NCBI GenBank assembly: GCA_949775045.1
Contig: OX459101.1
Span: 3,504,501 to 3,568,500 of the forward strand
Length of the DNA stretch: 64,000 nucleotides
DNA from: Metridium senile
Lineage: Eukaryota > Cnidaria > Anthozoa > Actiniaria > Metridiidae
Reading direction: 5' to 3'
Part shown: piece by piece, positions 34,952-46,200 of the stretch
Position numbering within the stretch: position 1 is the stretch's first letter
Layout: each line of letters opens with the position of its first letter
Made by a program: the position numbers and the translations under genes
The notes under the pieces: generated by a model
Database searches by the model: none
Seen by the model: the letters and a program-made list of their open reading frames with translations, nothing else
What the model was told of the DNA's origin: nothing

Positions 34952-35470
34952 ATGATATATGTTGCTTCATGCAGTGTACGTAGATCAGATGATTGATGAA
35001 ACAAATACTTGACTCAAGTATTTGTTTCATCAATCATCTGATCTACGTACACTGCATGAAGCAACATATATCATAAACACGTACAAACAAAACATGCTAT
35101 TAATAAAACATTTATACCCCGAACGCATTTCAATGCACTATTTAGAATGAAGAGAAGAAGAGAAACAAGAGAAGAAGTACCGACATCCATTGCAATAGGT
35201 AATATAATGAAATTAGTAACACCGTAAAAAATGTTGACTTAACTTTACTGAATTTTTTACGGTGTTACAAATTTCATTATATTACCTATTGCAATGGATG
35301 TCGGTACTTCTTCTCTTGTTTCTCTTCTTCTCTTCATTCTAAATAGTGCATTGAAATGCGTTCGGGGTATAAATGTTTTATTAATAGCATGTTTTGTTTG
35401 TACGTGTTTATGATATATGTTGCTTCATGCAGTGTACGTAGATCAGATGATTGATGAAACAAATACTTGA
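34952..35470. repeat. Two abutting perfect/near-perfect palindromes
   Basis: 34952-35012 is an exact reverse complement of 35014-35074 around a single C. 35014 to about 35231 is then mirrored by about 35253-35470 with about one mismatch, around a 20-nt spacer. The inner arms contain part of the hammerhead-like repeat family (TAACACCGTAAAAAATG). The outcome is three copies of a 61-bp sequence in +/-/+ order. Confidence 0.92.
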
Positions 35471-35750
35471 CTGAAAAAACCCGAGTTTAATAAATCACAA
35501 ATTATGTCCATATCACCGACATCCTTTGCAGGCTTCAGAGTGTGGCTTCATCTAGGAGAACGATTTTGGAAATAGGTGTAAATCAATTAAAATGACATCT
35601 TCGTAATAGGGTTATAGGCCGTGTTTCATCTACAGGCATCTGGTTTCATCCTGTTGGCTGGTAAATTTGCGTTATGAATATTGAGGTATTTTCTCATCAT
35701 TGGTGTACGTAGTTTTTATCACTCATGTTAATAGTATTTTTTTTTTTACT

Positions 35751-35990
35751 CCGACGAAGGGCAAAAGCTCGAAACGTCAGTAAAGTTAAGTCAACATTTT
35801 TTACGGTGTTACAAATTTCATTATATTACCCATCGTTTATATCAAACACCGACGCAGCCTATACTAGTTTACTCGCTAGTTTCTATTTCTATTTTTTTAC
35901 GGTGTTACTAATTTCATTCTATACACCTATCGTTTATATCAAACACCGACGCAGCCTATACTAGTTTACTCGCTAGTTTCCATTTTTTTT
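35751..35990 (+). repeat. Hammerhead-like repeat family, tandem copy
   Basis: CCGACGAAGGGCAAAAGCTC then GAAACGTCAG at 35751-35780. Two tandem copies of the tail follow, each with ATCGTTTATATCAAACACCG and CGCAGCCTATACTAG. Confidence 0.7.
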
Positions 35991-36299
35991 TTATCTAAGT
36001 GTCGAGTAAGAAAGCACTCATTTCAACAATTAGCCTGCGGACAATTCTAGATTAAGAGTTGCTAGGGGCGTCGTGGTTTATTACGAGATGGTCGAGGAAT
36101 GGTTTTCTTGTTAGTGGTCAAAATGATCTAATTATATTTACCCACATGTACTGATGTGCACTGTACCATGGATATGGGCGTGGTTGCATCACGTAATCAT
36201 CGCTATAATCGATGTTATCCAATAGGCAGTCACGAACCGTCATGTAGTGACGTCAATCTCTTTGTATATTAGTCGACTTTAGTATAGTGTGTAGCAAAC

Positions 36300-36328
36300 C
36301 ACTAGTGACTGTTCTATGTATATACAAG
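36300..36328 (+). other. Possible 5' UTR exon end of the GPCR gene
   Basis: TATACAAG|GTGAGTTG is a strong donor. The acceptor TTGATTTACAG immediately precedes GCC-ATG of the GPCR at 38187. A non-coding first exon here, spliced across a 1.8-kb intron, is plausible, but nothing else in the sequence proves it. Confidence 0.22.
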
Positions 36329-37650
36329 GTGAGTTGATTATCTCTTGATATTGATATTGCACGTCCTTAGTAATGACTCTTATAAGTACATGGATTTAGT
36401 TATTACTCAAATGTGATCGGGTCAGCAGTATTTGGGTTAGTTTAAATACACGGTGTTCTTATCAAAGACACAATCTCGTTCTAACCACTCAACGAATTAA
36501 TTAGAAGATCATATCTACTGATAACCTAGATGTACTAATTTGTACTTTGACTTTAAAAGCTTGAGTTTCGCAAATCCTGTGATTGGTATGCTGTTAATAG
36601 CAATAAAATGAAACCACAAAAGGGTCAACGAGTATAAGCCGGCTAAACCTTGATTAATAAATTAGTTGTAATTGAACCACAAATTAGTAGCCAAGAAGAT
36701 CATTTTAATTCAAAGTGAACACGTATATCACTAGTCACGTCACGAAGCGGGGCAAACCGTTGACGCCTTCCTTTCTCATATCGTCATGTATATCATTGTT
36801 GATTTATACGACAACCGTCACTTGCATCCATCTCACGCTGTCTACTAGTATTGTTGTACAAAAGGCCGATAGTTGACGAACGAGTAAAGGGTCATCCTAT
36901 GTAAGTATATTTTTTTGCTGGTAACTGATCGTTTTGTTTAAAACATCAGGACATGACTAGACAATGTTTACATGTCCGCTGGGTAAAAACAAAATCAATT
37001 GGCGTTGTCATAGCTTTAGGCGCTAATCTAAAACATTTTCTACTAATGTACAGACAAGTCCGAAGCAAAACCCATAGAGTACTTAGTAGAGTTATTTTTT
37101 TAGGGTTCTTCAAGTATATTCTTAGTCTCGATGCTAATCCTTGTTATCTACCTCCCGCACTAACTGTCGCGATTGTTTCCTTTCCCCGGCTCCCGTTCAC
37201 AGGATAAGTTGTCCATCTGACAAAGCTATTTCAAAATAGTTGAGATTGTGTATAGTTTAAAAAACATATGATATTTTGTCTCGTTATTGATTTACATAAG
37301 AATCGTTAATCTTTTATGACGTCACGATGAGAATTATAGAATTATGTGAAACGGATAGGAGCTATAAAAGAAAAACAGCCATTGTTTGTGAACTTTAATC
37401 TATGACCGGATAGATGTCGGTAATGATGATTGATTCCATGTTTGCTGTTCTAGGTCCGTTTTAATGAATCATAGCGCACAACTTTCGAGGCTGGCATCAC
37501 CTTGTGTGATGGATGGCTAATGCGGAAACATTTGTCAAAAACACAAAATGATAACATGACATCAAGATGAAAAGTTGATCAATAAGAAGGACTGCCTAAT
37601 TAGCTTCTTAACTGAGGAGAAAAACACATTTACAGCAGTTATAATAACAG
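36329..37650. other. Upstream region of GPCR; nothing recognised
   Basis: No repeat family or exon was recognised. An 84-codon open frame at 36953-37207 has no domain-like composition. Confidence 0.4.
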
Positions 37651-37945
37651 CATCCTCGGGAACCCAGGGGTATTCTTCTGTCGCTCGTTTCTCGCTTCCA
37701 CAACATATACCCCTGGGAACGTAGTCTGTTGGAGCTTGTTCCGAAAGTCAAAATTCAGCTCTTTCCTGATTGGACGACCTTATTAGGTCGACCAATGAAA
37801 ATCAAGATAACCATTCAAAGAAAGTCGTTAAATAAGTTTGAATTTTGACTTCCGGAACAAGCTCCAACAGACTACGTTCCCAGGGGTATATGTTGTGGAA
37901 GCGAGAAACGAGCGACAGAAGAATACCCCTGGGTTCCCGAGGATG
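37651..37945. mobile_element. 295-bp long-TIR MITE with 9-bp target duplication
   Basis: CATCCTCGGGAACCCAGGGG at 37651 is mirrored at 37945, with arms of about 95 bp that are nearly identical. TAATAACAG flanks both ends (37642-37650 and 37946-37954). The long TIRs and 9-bp duplication resemble Mutator-like elements. It lies about 240 bp upstream of the GPCR start. Confidence 0.9.
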
Positions 37946-38186
37946 TAATAACAGACTCGGAAATCCCCAAAATTGTTAATGTACTAAATGAATGAAAAAT
38001 GTCTCGAAAAACGAGTCTGTTTGACGTTGTGCTTATTGAGTGTGTTAGTACGTGCTGGGTGGTTCGTTCGTCAGAGTTGCTAAGGCAAGCTGATCTTTGT
38101 TCTAGTGAGGCATGGTAGGTGTAGTTAGAAGAAAGGGAGAAGGGTTTATCAATAGTTACTGACAGTACATTATTGATTTACAGGCC

Positions 38187-39077
38187 ATGAATACTACCAA
38201 GAATCAATCCAGTATAAAGCTACCCGAGATGATACCATGGTACTGGGCTATTCGTGGAGTCGTATCATTTACCGATGTCTTTGGAAATATTTTAGTTATG
38301 GTCCTTATTCTTCGATGTCGGCGACTCAAAGTTATTCCAAATGGGTTCATATTTGCCCTAGCGTTAGCTGACATGATGGTCGGCGCCGTCATTTCCCCGT
38401 GTGATCTCGCATGTATATATTGGTTTACCTGCGACCCCTACAAACTCAGGCTGACTTTTGATATTATCATTCACTTCTCTGTGACAAGCCTTTGTGCCAT
38501 GACATTTGAACGCTATATCGCTATCTCTAGACCGCTAAAGTATCGTGACTTTATGACAAAGAAAAGGGTTCTAGCAATACTCCTTTCATGTTGGAGTTTT
38601 GGCGCCATATTTCCTATTACAGGCTACATTGTACAAGAGAACAAAGTGGCTGAAAACATTTTGAGAATACTAAACACTATATTTCTACAAATTCTACCTC
38701 CTATCCTTCTAATACTTGTGTTTATATTAATGGTCTATATCGCCAAGCAACACGAAAAAAAAGAAACAAGGCAACGCAACCAACTCGATTATAATTACCA
38801 CACAGAACATCGAGACAGGGCGAGCTCAACGAGGGAGAGATCGACTGTTAAAATGATGGGAGCTGTCATCATTGGCTTTGTTATTTGCTATTTAATAGCC
38901 GTGTTTCGTTCTTTATATTTTTACATCATGAACAAGACAATCCCAATAACTGTGACGCAAATATCAAGAATCATGATCCTGACCAACTCTTCCGTTAATT
39001 TTGTGGTATATGCATTTCTTAAAAAGGACTTTCGACAGGAAATCCAACGAATTGTTAAGAGCTACACTTCTCGCTGA
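38187..39077 (+). CDS. Class A (rhodopsin-like) GPCR, intronless coding region
   Basis: 296 residues with seven hydrophobic helices. Landmarks: N-glycosylation sites Asn2 and Asn6, GN in TM1 (Asn34), LALAD in TM2 (Asp62), and FERYIAI in TM3 (Glu108-Arg109-Tyr110, the E/DRY switch). TM7 has NFVVY at 271-275 in place of NPxxY, followed by a helix-8 start (LKKDFRQEI). TM6 lacks the usual CWxP. Cys82 precedes TM3, but the second extracellular loop has no obvious partner cysteine. It is like the large sets of short single-exon orphan receptors of cnidarians. The ligand cannot be inferred. I chose the start because it follows an acceptor and gives a complete TM1. Confidence 0.93.
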   Translation: MNTTKNQSSIKLPEMIPWYWAIRGVVSFTDVFGNILVMVLILRCRRLKVIPNGFIFALALADMMVGAVISPCDLACIYWFTCDPYKLRLTFDIIIHFSVTSLCAMTFERYIAISRPLKYRDFMTKKRVLAILLSCWSFGAIFPITGYIVQENKVAENILRILNTIFLQILPPILLILVFILMVYIAKQHEKKETRQRNQLDYNYHTEHRDRASSTRERSTVKMMGAVIIGFVICYLIAVFRSLYFYIMNKTIPITVTQISRIMILTNSSVNFVVYAFLKKDFRQEIQRIVKSYTSR

Positions 39078-39085
39078 ATTATTGC

Positions 39086-39273
39086 TTACAGCGCAACGCG
39101 TAAAAGTATGGTCACTGATAATGTATTCGCATACTTCTGTCTCGCCATCGATCCAATAAGCGTTTTGATCCGAGACAAGATAACACAATCCTACAACGCT
39201 GATTGGATCGATTGCGAGACAGAAGTATGCGAATACATTATCAGTGGCCATACTTTTACGCGTTGCGCTGTAA
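39086..39273. mobile_element. 188-bp MITE in the GPCR 3' UTR
   Basis: TTACAGCGCAACGCGTAAAA begins 9 nt after the GPCR stop codon and is mirrored at 39273. It is the same family as 18682-18881. The arms, of about 80-90 bp including ATTCGCATACTTCTGTCTCG, would place a long hairpin at the start of the 3' UTR. Confidence 0.88.
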
Positions 39274-39339
39274 GTGCATGAGATGTACTATTGATCTTAT
39301 TTATTACAAATATTTATATTATTTGAGTAGTGTATTTAA

Positions 39340-39345
39340 AATAAA
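39340..39345 (+). terminator. Candidate poly(A) signal of the GPCR
   Basis: AATAAA about 265 nt after the stop codon, beyond the MITE. Confidence 0.4.
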
Positions 39346-39361
39346 TGGAAACTTGCGAGTA

Positions 39362-39570
39362 AGCTATAGTATAGGCTGCGTCGGTGTTTGATATAAACGA
39401 TAGGTAATAGAATGAAATTTGTAACACCGTAAAAAATAGAAACTAGCGAGTAAACTAGTATAGGCTGCGTCGGTGTTTGATATAAACGATAGGTAATACA
39501 ATGAAATTTATAACACCGTAAAAAATGTTGTCTTAACTTTACTGACGTTTCGAGCTTTAGCCCTTCGTCC
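39362..39570 (-). repeat. Hammerhead-like repeat family, minus-strand tandem copy
   Basis: Two copies of the tail (TAGTATAGGCTGCGTCGG, ATATAAACGATAGGTAATA) precede the core. On the minus strand 39570-39542 the core reads GACGAAGGGCTAAAGCTCG then AAACGTCAG. Confidence 0.7.
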
Positions 39571-39586
39571 CTTACCCATTATTTAA

Positions 39587-39735
39587 AACTAGACGTACTT
39601 AGTACGTTTACTCAGGCTACGTCATAGAGTAGTAATTGATAGATGGTTTACCTGTGGCATTAGGTCATGTGTAATCTCGACACAACGATAGTCCCATAGA
39701 TAGAAAAGGTAAACCTAGACTGAGTAATAAATGTA
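39587..39735. repeat. Interspersed repeat, also at 42158-42307
   Basis: AACTAGACG(T/C)ACTTAGT, GTGGCATTA(G/C)GTCATG and ATAGATAGAAAAGGTAAACC occur in both copies in the same orientation. The second copy lies in an ankyrin intron. The element type is unknown. Confidence 0.6.
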
Positions 39736-40225
39736 ATGTTGTATAATGACAATAAACGATTAATAATGTTACAAGATATTTTATTAAGTTATACTAATGC
39801 TTACTTGATAAACTTTAGACTACCAATGTTATACAAGAAAGTCTATGACAATATTACAGGCCGATAATACTTCCTTAGAATCAAGGCCCTGTCCTTCTAA
39901 AAGGTAAAAGATCTAGCCAATCAGATCATTACGTTATTTTAATGAAGTTTCAAAAACTTGTTCCATTAGTTAAAAACAAAGTTACTTACTTACGCACCCC
40001 CACTTCTAGAATCAGCCAATTACAACTAGCGTTAGATGTAAGAAAATTACGACCAATCGGTACATTCGTCTTATTCAATGAAAGTTTTAAATATCTATAT
40101 TATGGCTATGCCTCAAATTGGCCTAATAAAATTAGACAAAAACATAACTAATTATATTAACTCGACACACATTTTACTTTAAATAGAATTGTTAAAGGGC
40201 TAAGCGAGGTCATGCTAGTATCTAA
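39736..40225. other. Interval between GPCR and ankyrin 3' ends
   Basis: This holds the ankyrin 3' UTR on the minus strand. Only a weak ATTAAA-type signal near 39935 is seen, and no other gene. Confidence 0.4.
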
Positions 40226-43200
40226 CTAGATCTCCGTTTCGTCGGTTGGAGGTTTTTGTTCCTCTTCGGCACTGAAGAAATCTAACACCCCTTTTTCATT
40301 AGCAAACAATTCTTTAATGCGTCGTTCTTGTTCATCGTCTTCTTCTTCAGTGCCATCAGTTGTGATAGTGGTTACTCGTGTTACAGTGTCACCATCAGTA
40401 CTTTCTGTAACGGTCGTCGTGGTACGTACCTCTTGACGGGAATCATCTTCAGGGTCATCGACAAATACGGTTCGTTCTGCAGGTCCTGTAGGTGTTTGGA
40501 GGTCATCAAACATCTCCGCATCAGTTGTTTCACTGCTCAGATATTCTGACAGTCTTTGTGCAGGCTCAGAATCTGGTTCAGAGTCTGGTTCAGCTGGTTC
40601 AGCCGGTTTTTCTGGTTCAACCGGTTTTTCTGGTTCAGCTGGTACTGTCCGTGTGATGGTTGTCTCGGTGATCGTGATTGGTCCTTTAGCGTAGCTACTA
40701 TAGGCCAATCGTTTGAAATCAACGTCATCACGATTGATGTTTTTCAATGCGTTTTCTAGTTTGGGCATGTCTGGCTCGGGCTCTTTGGAGTCACGCCATG
40801 TCTGTAGAACTTCTTCAGCACATAGGTGAGGAGAATCAGCCCTACAAATGAACCAAACAACCCTTAATACAGTAAAAACCCGCATATAAGAACCAGTGGA
40901 TTAAGAACCACTAGGCTAAAATTTGCTTTTTAAGCACCTGTTAAAAAAGAACCACTTTAGCCTAAAAAATTAGACTGGTTCTTATATGAAAGGTTTCAAG
41001 ATTTATTTGGTCATTTGAAAAAATATAAGTTGAGTCTGAATATGACCAAATTTAAAATCAATGCAAGAAAAATGTTTTACAATATATTATAAGTTAGTTC
41101 TCAATGAGAATACATTCATCATTCAGATGCTTCTACATAACAATTTATATAACATAAAAAAACCACTATATAAGGGAAATTGTTTTTGCTTTGTAAATGT
41201 TAAGAACCACCTTAGCCTAATTTTTCACTAAATACGAATTATATAAGAACCACTTTAGCCTTACCTCGAAAAATAGTGGTTCTTATATGCGGGTTTTTAC
41301 TGTATCTCTCAATTATCAGTATTAAAAATCAAAGGCCTACAATGGCCAACTCGTGGATATATCAAAAGAATCACAAAACCTTGACAGATAACGTCATTAC
41401 ACAGGAAACCCAATTGGGAGAGTTGTCATTTCAAAGATGATGTATTGCATATTTCGAAGTACGCTGACCGAAATCTTGGAGCTCAAAAGTTTACACTGAT
41501 ACTCTAATGAGCGCGTGAGTGAGTGACACTTCCGGTTCAAAATATGGCGAATGCGAAGTGTTGGTATTGATGCTAATTTGCCAACCATTTTAACAATAGA
41601 TTATTTTTAGTTTTCTTTGTTCTAATAAGAATGGTTGGCGGATAAACCCACGTCCATCTATACGGACCATAATACAGTGGAACCCCGTTAATCCGGCCAC
41701 TGAAGGGACAGCCAAAAGTGGCCGTATTAACGGGATGGCCGTATTAAGCGGGTAAATTTTATAGAAAATGTATGGGCATGCATTTCGTCGGGACCCAAAA
41801 AACTGGCCGCAATAACGGGGTGGCCGTATTAAGCGGGTGGCCGTAAGGCGGGGTTTCACTGTACTAGTTTACTTACTTTCTATCAGCGATGTCCTGCAAT
41901 TCATCATCAGTAAATCCCAATTCTCGACCCAGATCCCTCCAGTCATTTGCCGTCTCCACGGCCACTAGGGATAGCAGTGAATCTAGAAGAAATAGAAGAA
42001 ATATAAATATATATTTTACAACCATCACTCCCCGTGGGACAGTAGGGACAGTAGCGAGTCTAGAAGGTTGAATAAATATAAATAAATATTTTACAACCAT
42101 CCCTCCCCGTGGGACAGTAGGGACAGTAGCGAGTCTAGATGGTAGAATAAATATAACTAGACGCACTTAGTGTGTTTACTCAGGCTACTAGAGTAGTTGT
42201 GGTTTATCTGTGGCATTACGTCATGTGTAATGTCGACACAACGATAGACCCATAGATAGAAAAGGTAAACCTAGACTCAGGCTTTCCTGCGGGGCAGCCT
42301 GAGTAATAAATATTTTACAACCACCACTATCCATTGGGGCTTTTCCGTGAGGTTCACTCACACTCACTACCACTACAACACACAACTCTGCTCACATGTA
42401 GATTTTTGAAAAACCACGTAATAGTCATAGATTACATCTTGCAACATTAATTATTTTATAAGAAGTCTAGACTCATCAACATTAATTACGTCATAACAAA
42501 ACCTTTCTATTTAACTCCTAAACTGATGTAGATAAATTTAAAAATACATTTTACTGATATTATAGTTCTTTTAATTTTTCTCCGTTCTTTTTTCATCATT
42601 TTATAATTTTTTCATAGTTTTCATTTTATATCGATCATATATGATGTAAAAAGCCTTGAGAATTTCAAGAGCGTTTTTTAAGAAATCAAGTATATATTAT
42701 TGTACCATACCTGGAAGTTTTCTTACGCCGCTATCTCTTTGAAGATCCTGTAAACACAATAATAACTATCAGTACTACATTCTATAGATACAGAGCAGTA
42801 ACCACATTACTTCGATGAAATATAGAGATACTATATCAGGGTTCGTGCTGATTTCAGTAAAGAAAATCTAAGGAGTTTTCAAGTAGTTTTCAAGGACAAA
42901 AAGTGATTTTTAAGCACTTTTTGCGACAACTTTGATATACGAAAATTTACGAATTTACGACAATGTTGTACAATACTAGAATTTTTACTTAACTTTAATT
43001 TGCAATACTAGAACTTTTACCCTACTTTAGCTATAATTAAGGAGTTTTTAAGGAGTTTTTGCTGGTTTTCTAAAATTCAAGGGCTTTTCAAGTGCCCTTA
43101 AAAACGTAAATCAAATCTAAGGAGTTTTCAAGGAGTTTAAGGAGTAGCACGAACCCTGTATATACTGAAGTAGAAATAGTCAGCGGTTTACCTGTTCAGA

Positions 43201-46200
43201 CAAGTTGATGTTTAGGTTACAAATGGTTTGGATGTTTCCTTGTCTATCTTTCTTGGGTTCCTTAAGGAATGCGAGCCTGCAGTTCATTGATTGACCTGCT
43301 TCAGTGGGACGTACCACTACAGATAAACGGTTCTCTCGGAAAGCAAAGAAATTTAAATGCATTGGTTCACGATTGACAGGTGCAAGGTTACCAAGGCAAC
43401 GGATATGGACTGGACGACCTTCAAAGACCTAAAAACAAGAAATAACATTAGAAAAAGGAAATGAATGAAAATTTAAAAAAGAAATCATGTCTGTGAAGAA
43501 GGTTGTATTTTAGATACAAAATCGTCCTGATTTGCATAAATTTTAACTTGAAATTTCTCGGCCAGATTTATATTTGTTTTGCCAATTGTAATAAAATTTG
43601 AAAGAACTAACGTTGGAAGTGTATAAGTACTATATAATATTCGCGTCCGATCTGTATGAGATATACCGAAGTATACCCCATACAGATCAGCCGCTCATAC
43701 TGTATCTATCACATATTTATTAAATGGTATAACAAAGCACGAACTATAAGTCTTACTGCGGTTTTCGACTTTCTGCGAGCTCAGACATTTCAACGGCTTG
43801 TTGCAAAACAACAATTGATGGCAGCTAAATACGTATTACACAACTAGCCGTTGGAATGTCTGAGTTCGCAGAAAGTTGAAAACCGTAGTAGTACTAACCT
43901 CAACATCTCTGCTTCTTGCAACTTCTACAAATCCTGTCTGGCCTTCCAGAGTCTTGTCGACTTTGTCGTCTGTAATACAAAAGATTCGTAGTCGAGCCTC
44001 TGTTCCATCAGCCGATAACTTGGCAAACACCACAAACTTAGCAAGGTACGGCACAGCTGATAACTTGCGATAAATCAGGCGGGCGTCAGTCGTGACATTG
44101 TCTGGATTCCTGGTTTCAATCAACCAGTACCTGGAAAAAACCCCAGCACTTTATAATTATAATGTACAGTATTTACAGGAAAAGACTAAGAGTCCCTTCA
44201 TTGGTATACATTGTTACCAATACAAATGAAGGTAATACAATGAAATTTGTAACACCGTAAAAAAATTAAGTCAACATTTTTTACGGTGTTACAAATTTCA
44301 TTATATTACCTATCGTTTGTATCAAACACCGACGCAGCCTATACTAGTTTACTCGCTAGTTTCTATTTCTATTTTTTACGGTGTTACAAATTTCATAATA
44401 TTACCTATCGTTTATATCAAACACTGACACAGCCTATACTAGTTTACTCGCTAGTTTCTATTTATAATACAAATGAAGGTATAGTAATTACATACCTTGC
44501 AGGTCTGTTAATAGTAAAAGAAGCACTATCACCCATCACTGTCAATGGAGTACTATCTGTAATATCTTGCCATTGATAAGTAGGTGTCTTGGGTTCATTA
44601 GTTGTGTCTTTAGGAAAGCAACATAACAGACGCAATGAAGGCTGGATGTCTACATTAGACGAACCAGAGTACACAGGACATGGTATAGCTACAGTAACAG
44701 GTTTGTTGAATGTGATGTCGTTTGGTTCTAAGGTAACCACTGGGCTAACAGTCACCCATTCTTCAAGATTGTTGAAGTTTTCGTCCACTGGTTGCACCTG
44801 ACAAAAAACATACATCAAACTTACTTACAAACACAGGTTACTAGTTTATTGCATGTAGTTCATAAAACAGCGATTGCATGGCCAAAAAAGACTGGGTTTT
44901 TCAAATTGCTATTTGTACCTGTTTTTGTGTAAGAAAACGAATTTACTGCACAGTGGCAGCCTCTTTGTGGAGAAAAGTTTATAATTTATTTGACTGTAGT
45001 TAGCAATCCAGAAAATCACCTGGATATGTTGCACAAGTTACCACAAGTCGTTTCATGTATTTGCCGTTCAATTATTTAGAAACAGGTATATCAATGATGT
45101 ACTCTACCCTGAGGGGTGGGGTGAGAGAGAAAGTGGACATTATGCTCTACCCTGAGGGGTGGGGTGAGAGAGAAAGTGGACATTGTGCTCTACCCTGAGG
45201 GGTGGGGTGAGAGAGAAAGTGGACATTGTGCTCTACCCTGAGGGGTGGGGTGAGAGAGATAGTGGACATTGTGTTCTACCCTGAGGGGTGGGGTGAGAGA
45301 GATAGTGGACATTGTGTTCTACCCTGAGGGGTGGGGTGAGAGAGAAAGTGGACATTATGCTCTACCCTGAGGGGTGGGGTGAGAGAGAAAGTGAACATTG
45401 TGCTCTACCCTGAGGGGTGGGGTGAGAGAGAAAGTGGACAATGTGCTCTACCCTGAGGGGTGGGATGAGAGAGATAGTGGACATTGTGTTCTACCCTGAG
45501 GGGTAGGGTGAGAGAGATAGTGGACATTGTGTTCTACCCTGAGGGGTGGGATGAGAGAGATAGTGGACATTGTGTTCTACCCTGAGGGGTGGGGTGAGAG
45601 AGATAGTGGACATTGTGTTCTACCCTGAGGGGTGGGGTGAGAGAGATAGTGGACATTGTGTTCTACCCTAAGGGGTGGGATGAGAGAGAAAGTGGATTAC
45701 CCTGAGGGGTGGGATGAGAGAGAAAGTGGACAATGTGCTCTAACCTGAGGGGTGGGGTGAGAGAGAAAGTGAACATTGTGCTCTATTCTGTATCAATGAT
45801 GTACATAGTATTACCTGCATTGAAATCTTGGTGCCTGACGATACTGCTCCCTCTGGGATGCTAACCCTCACTTTACCTAACACCGCTGACTGCATAGTTT
45901 CACCTCGGGAACCAACAGAGAAGGTCTCCTTCTTTAGACGTGAAACAACTGCAAAGCGTTCTGGGAGTTCTCGAGTTGTTATTTTTGTGTAACGCTTAAG
46001 AAGAAAACTTGATTCTTGTGATTCATCTTGATAGCCATCCATGTCTAAAAACACACAAGAATGTGTTACATTTGTTGGCTTATCGTTACCTGTCTTTCCC
46101 CTTCCCTAACCCTAAACACGCAAAAACAGTTATTGTATTATCACGTTATTTCATAATACTATAAGTTCATTTTCTTACCCTTGTTATCTTCAATGCTAAC

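Larger units (their letters stand above)
40226..42747 (-). other. ANK: Ankyrin death domain and C-terminal tail exons
   Basis: Exons: 42747-42711, 41982-41877 and 40841-40226. The first is a 37-nt mini-exon ([12 protein letters not shown]). The death domain spans the second and third ([32 protein letters not shown], then [17 protein letters not shown]). About 165 residues follow: a [11 protein letters not shown]-rich stretch, a Thr-rich [10 protein letters not shown] segment of the kind seen near ankyrin C-termini, and an acidic end. Confidence 0.93.

Noticed and set aside
36953..37207. 84-codon ORF upstream of the GPCR
   Set aside because: Composition is not protein-like enough and there is no supporting splice or promoter signal.
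41873..42166. N-terminal extension [14 protein letters not shown] repeats of the death-domain exon
   Set aside because: These come from the tandemly duplicated acceptor region; the in-phase TCTAG acceptor at 41983 gives the conserved exon start.
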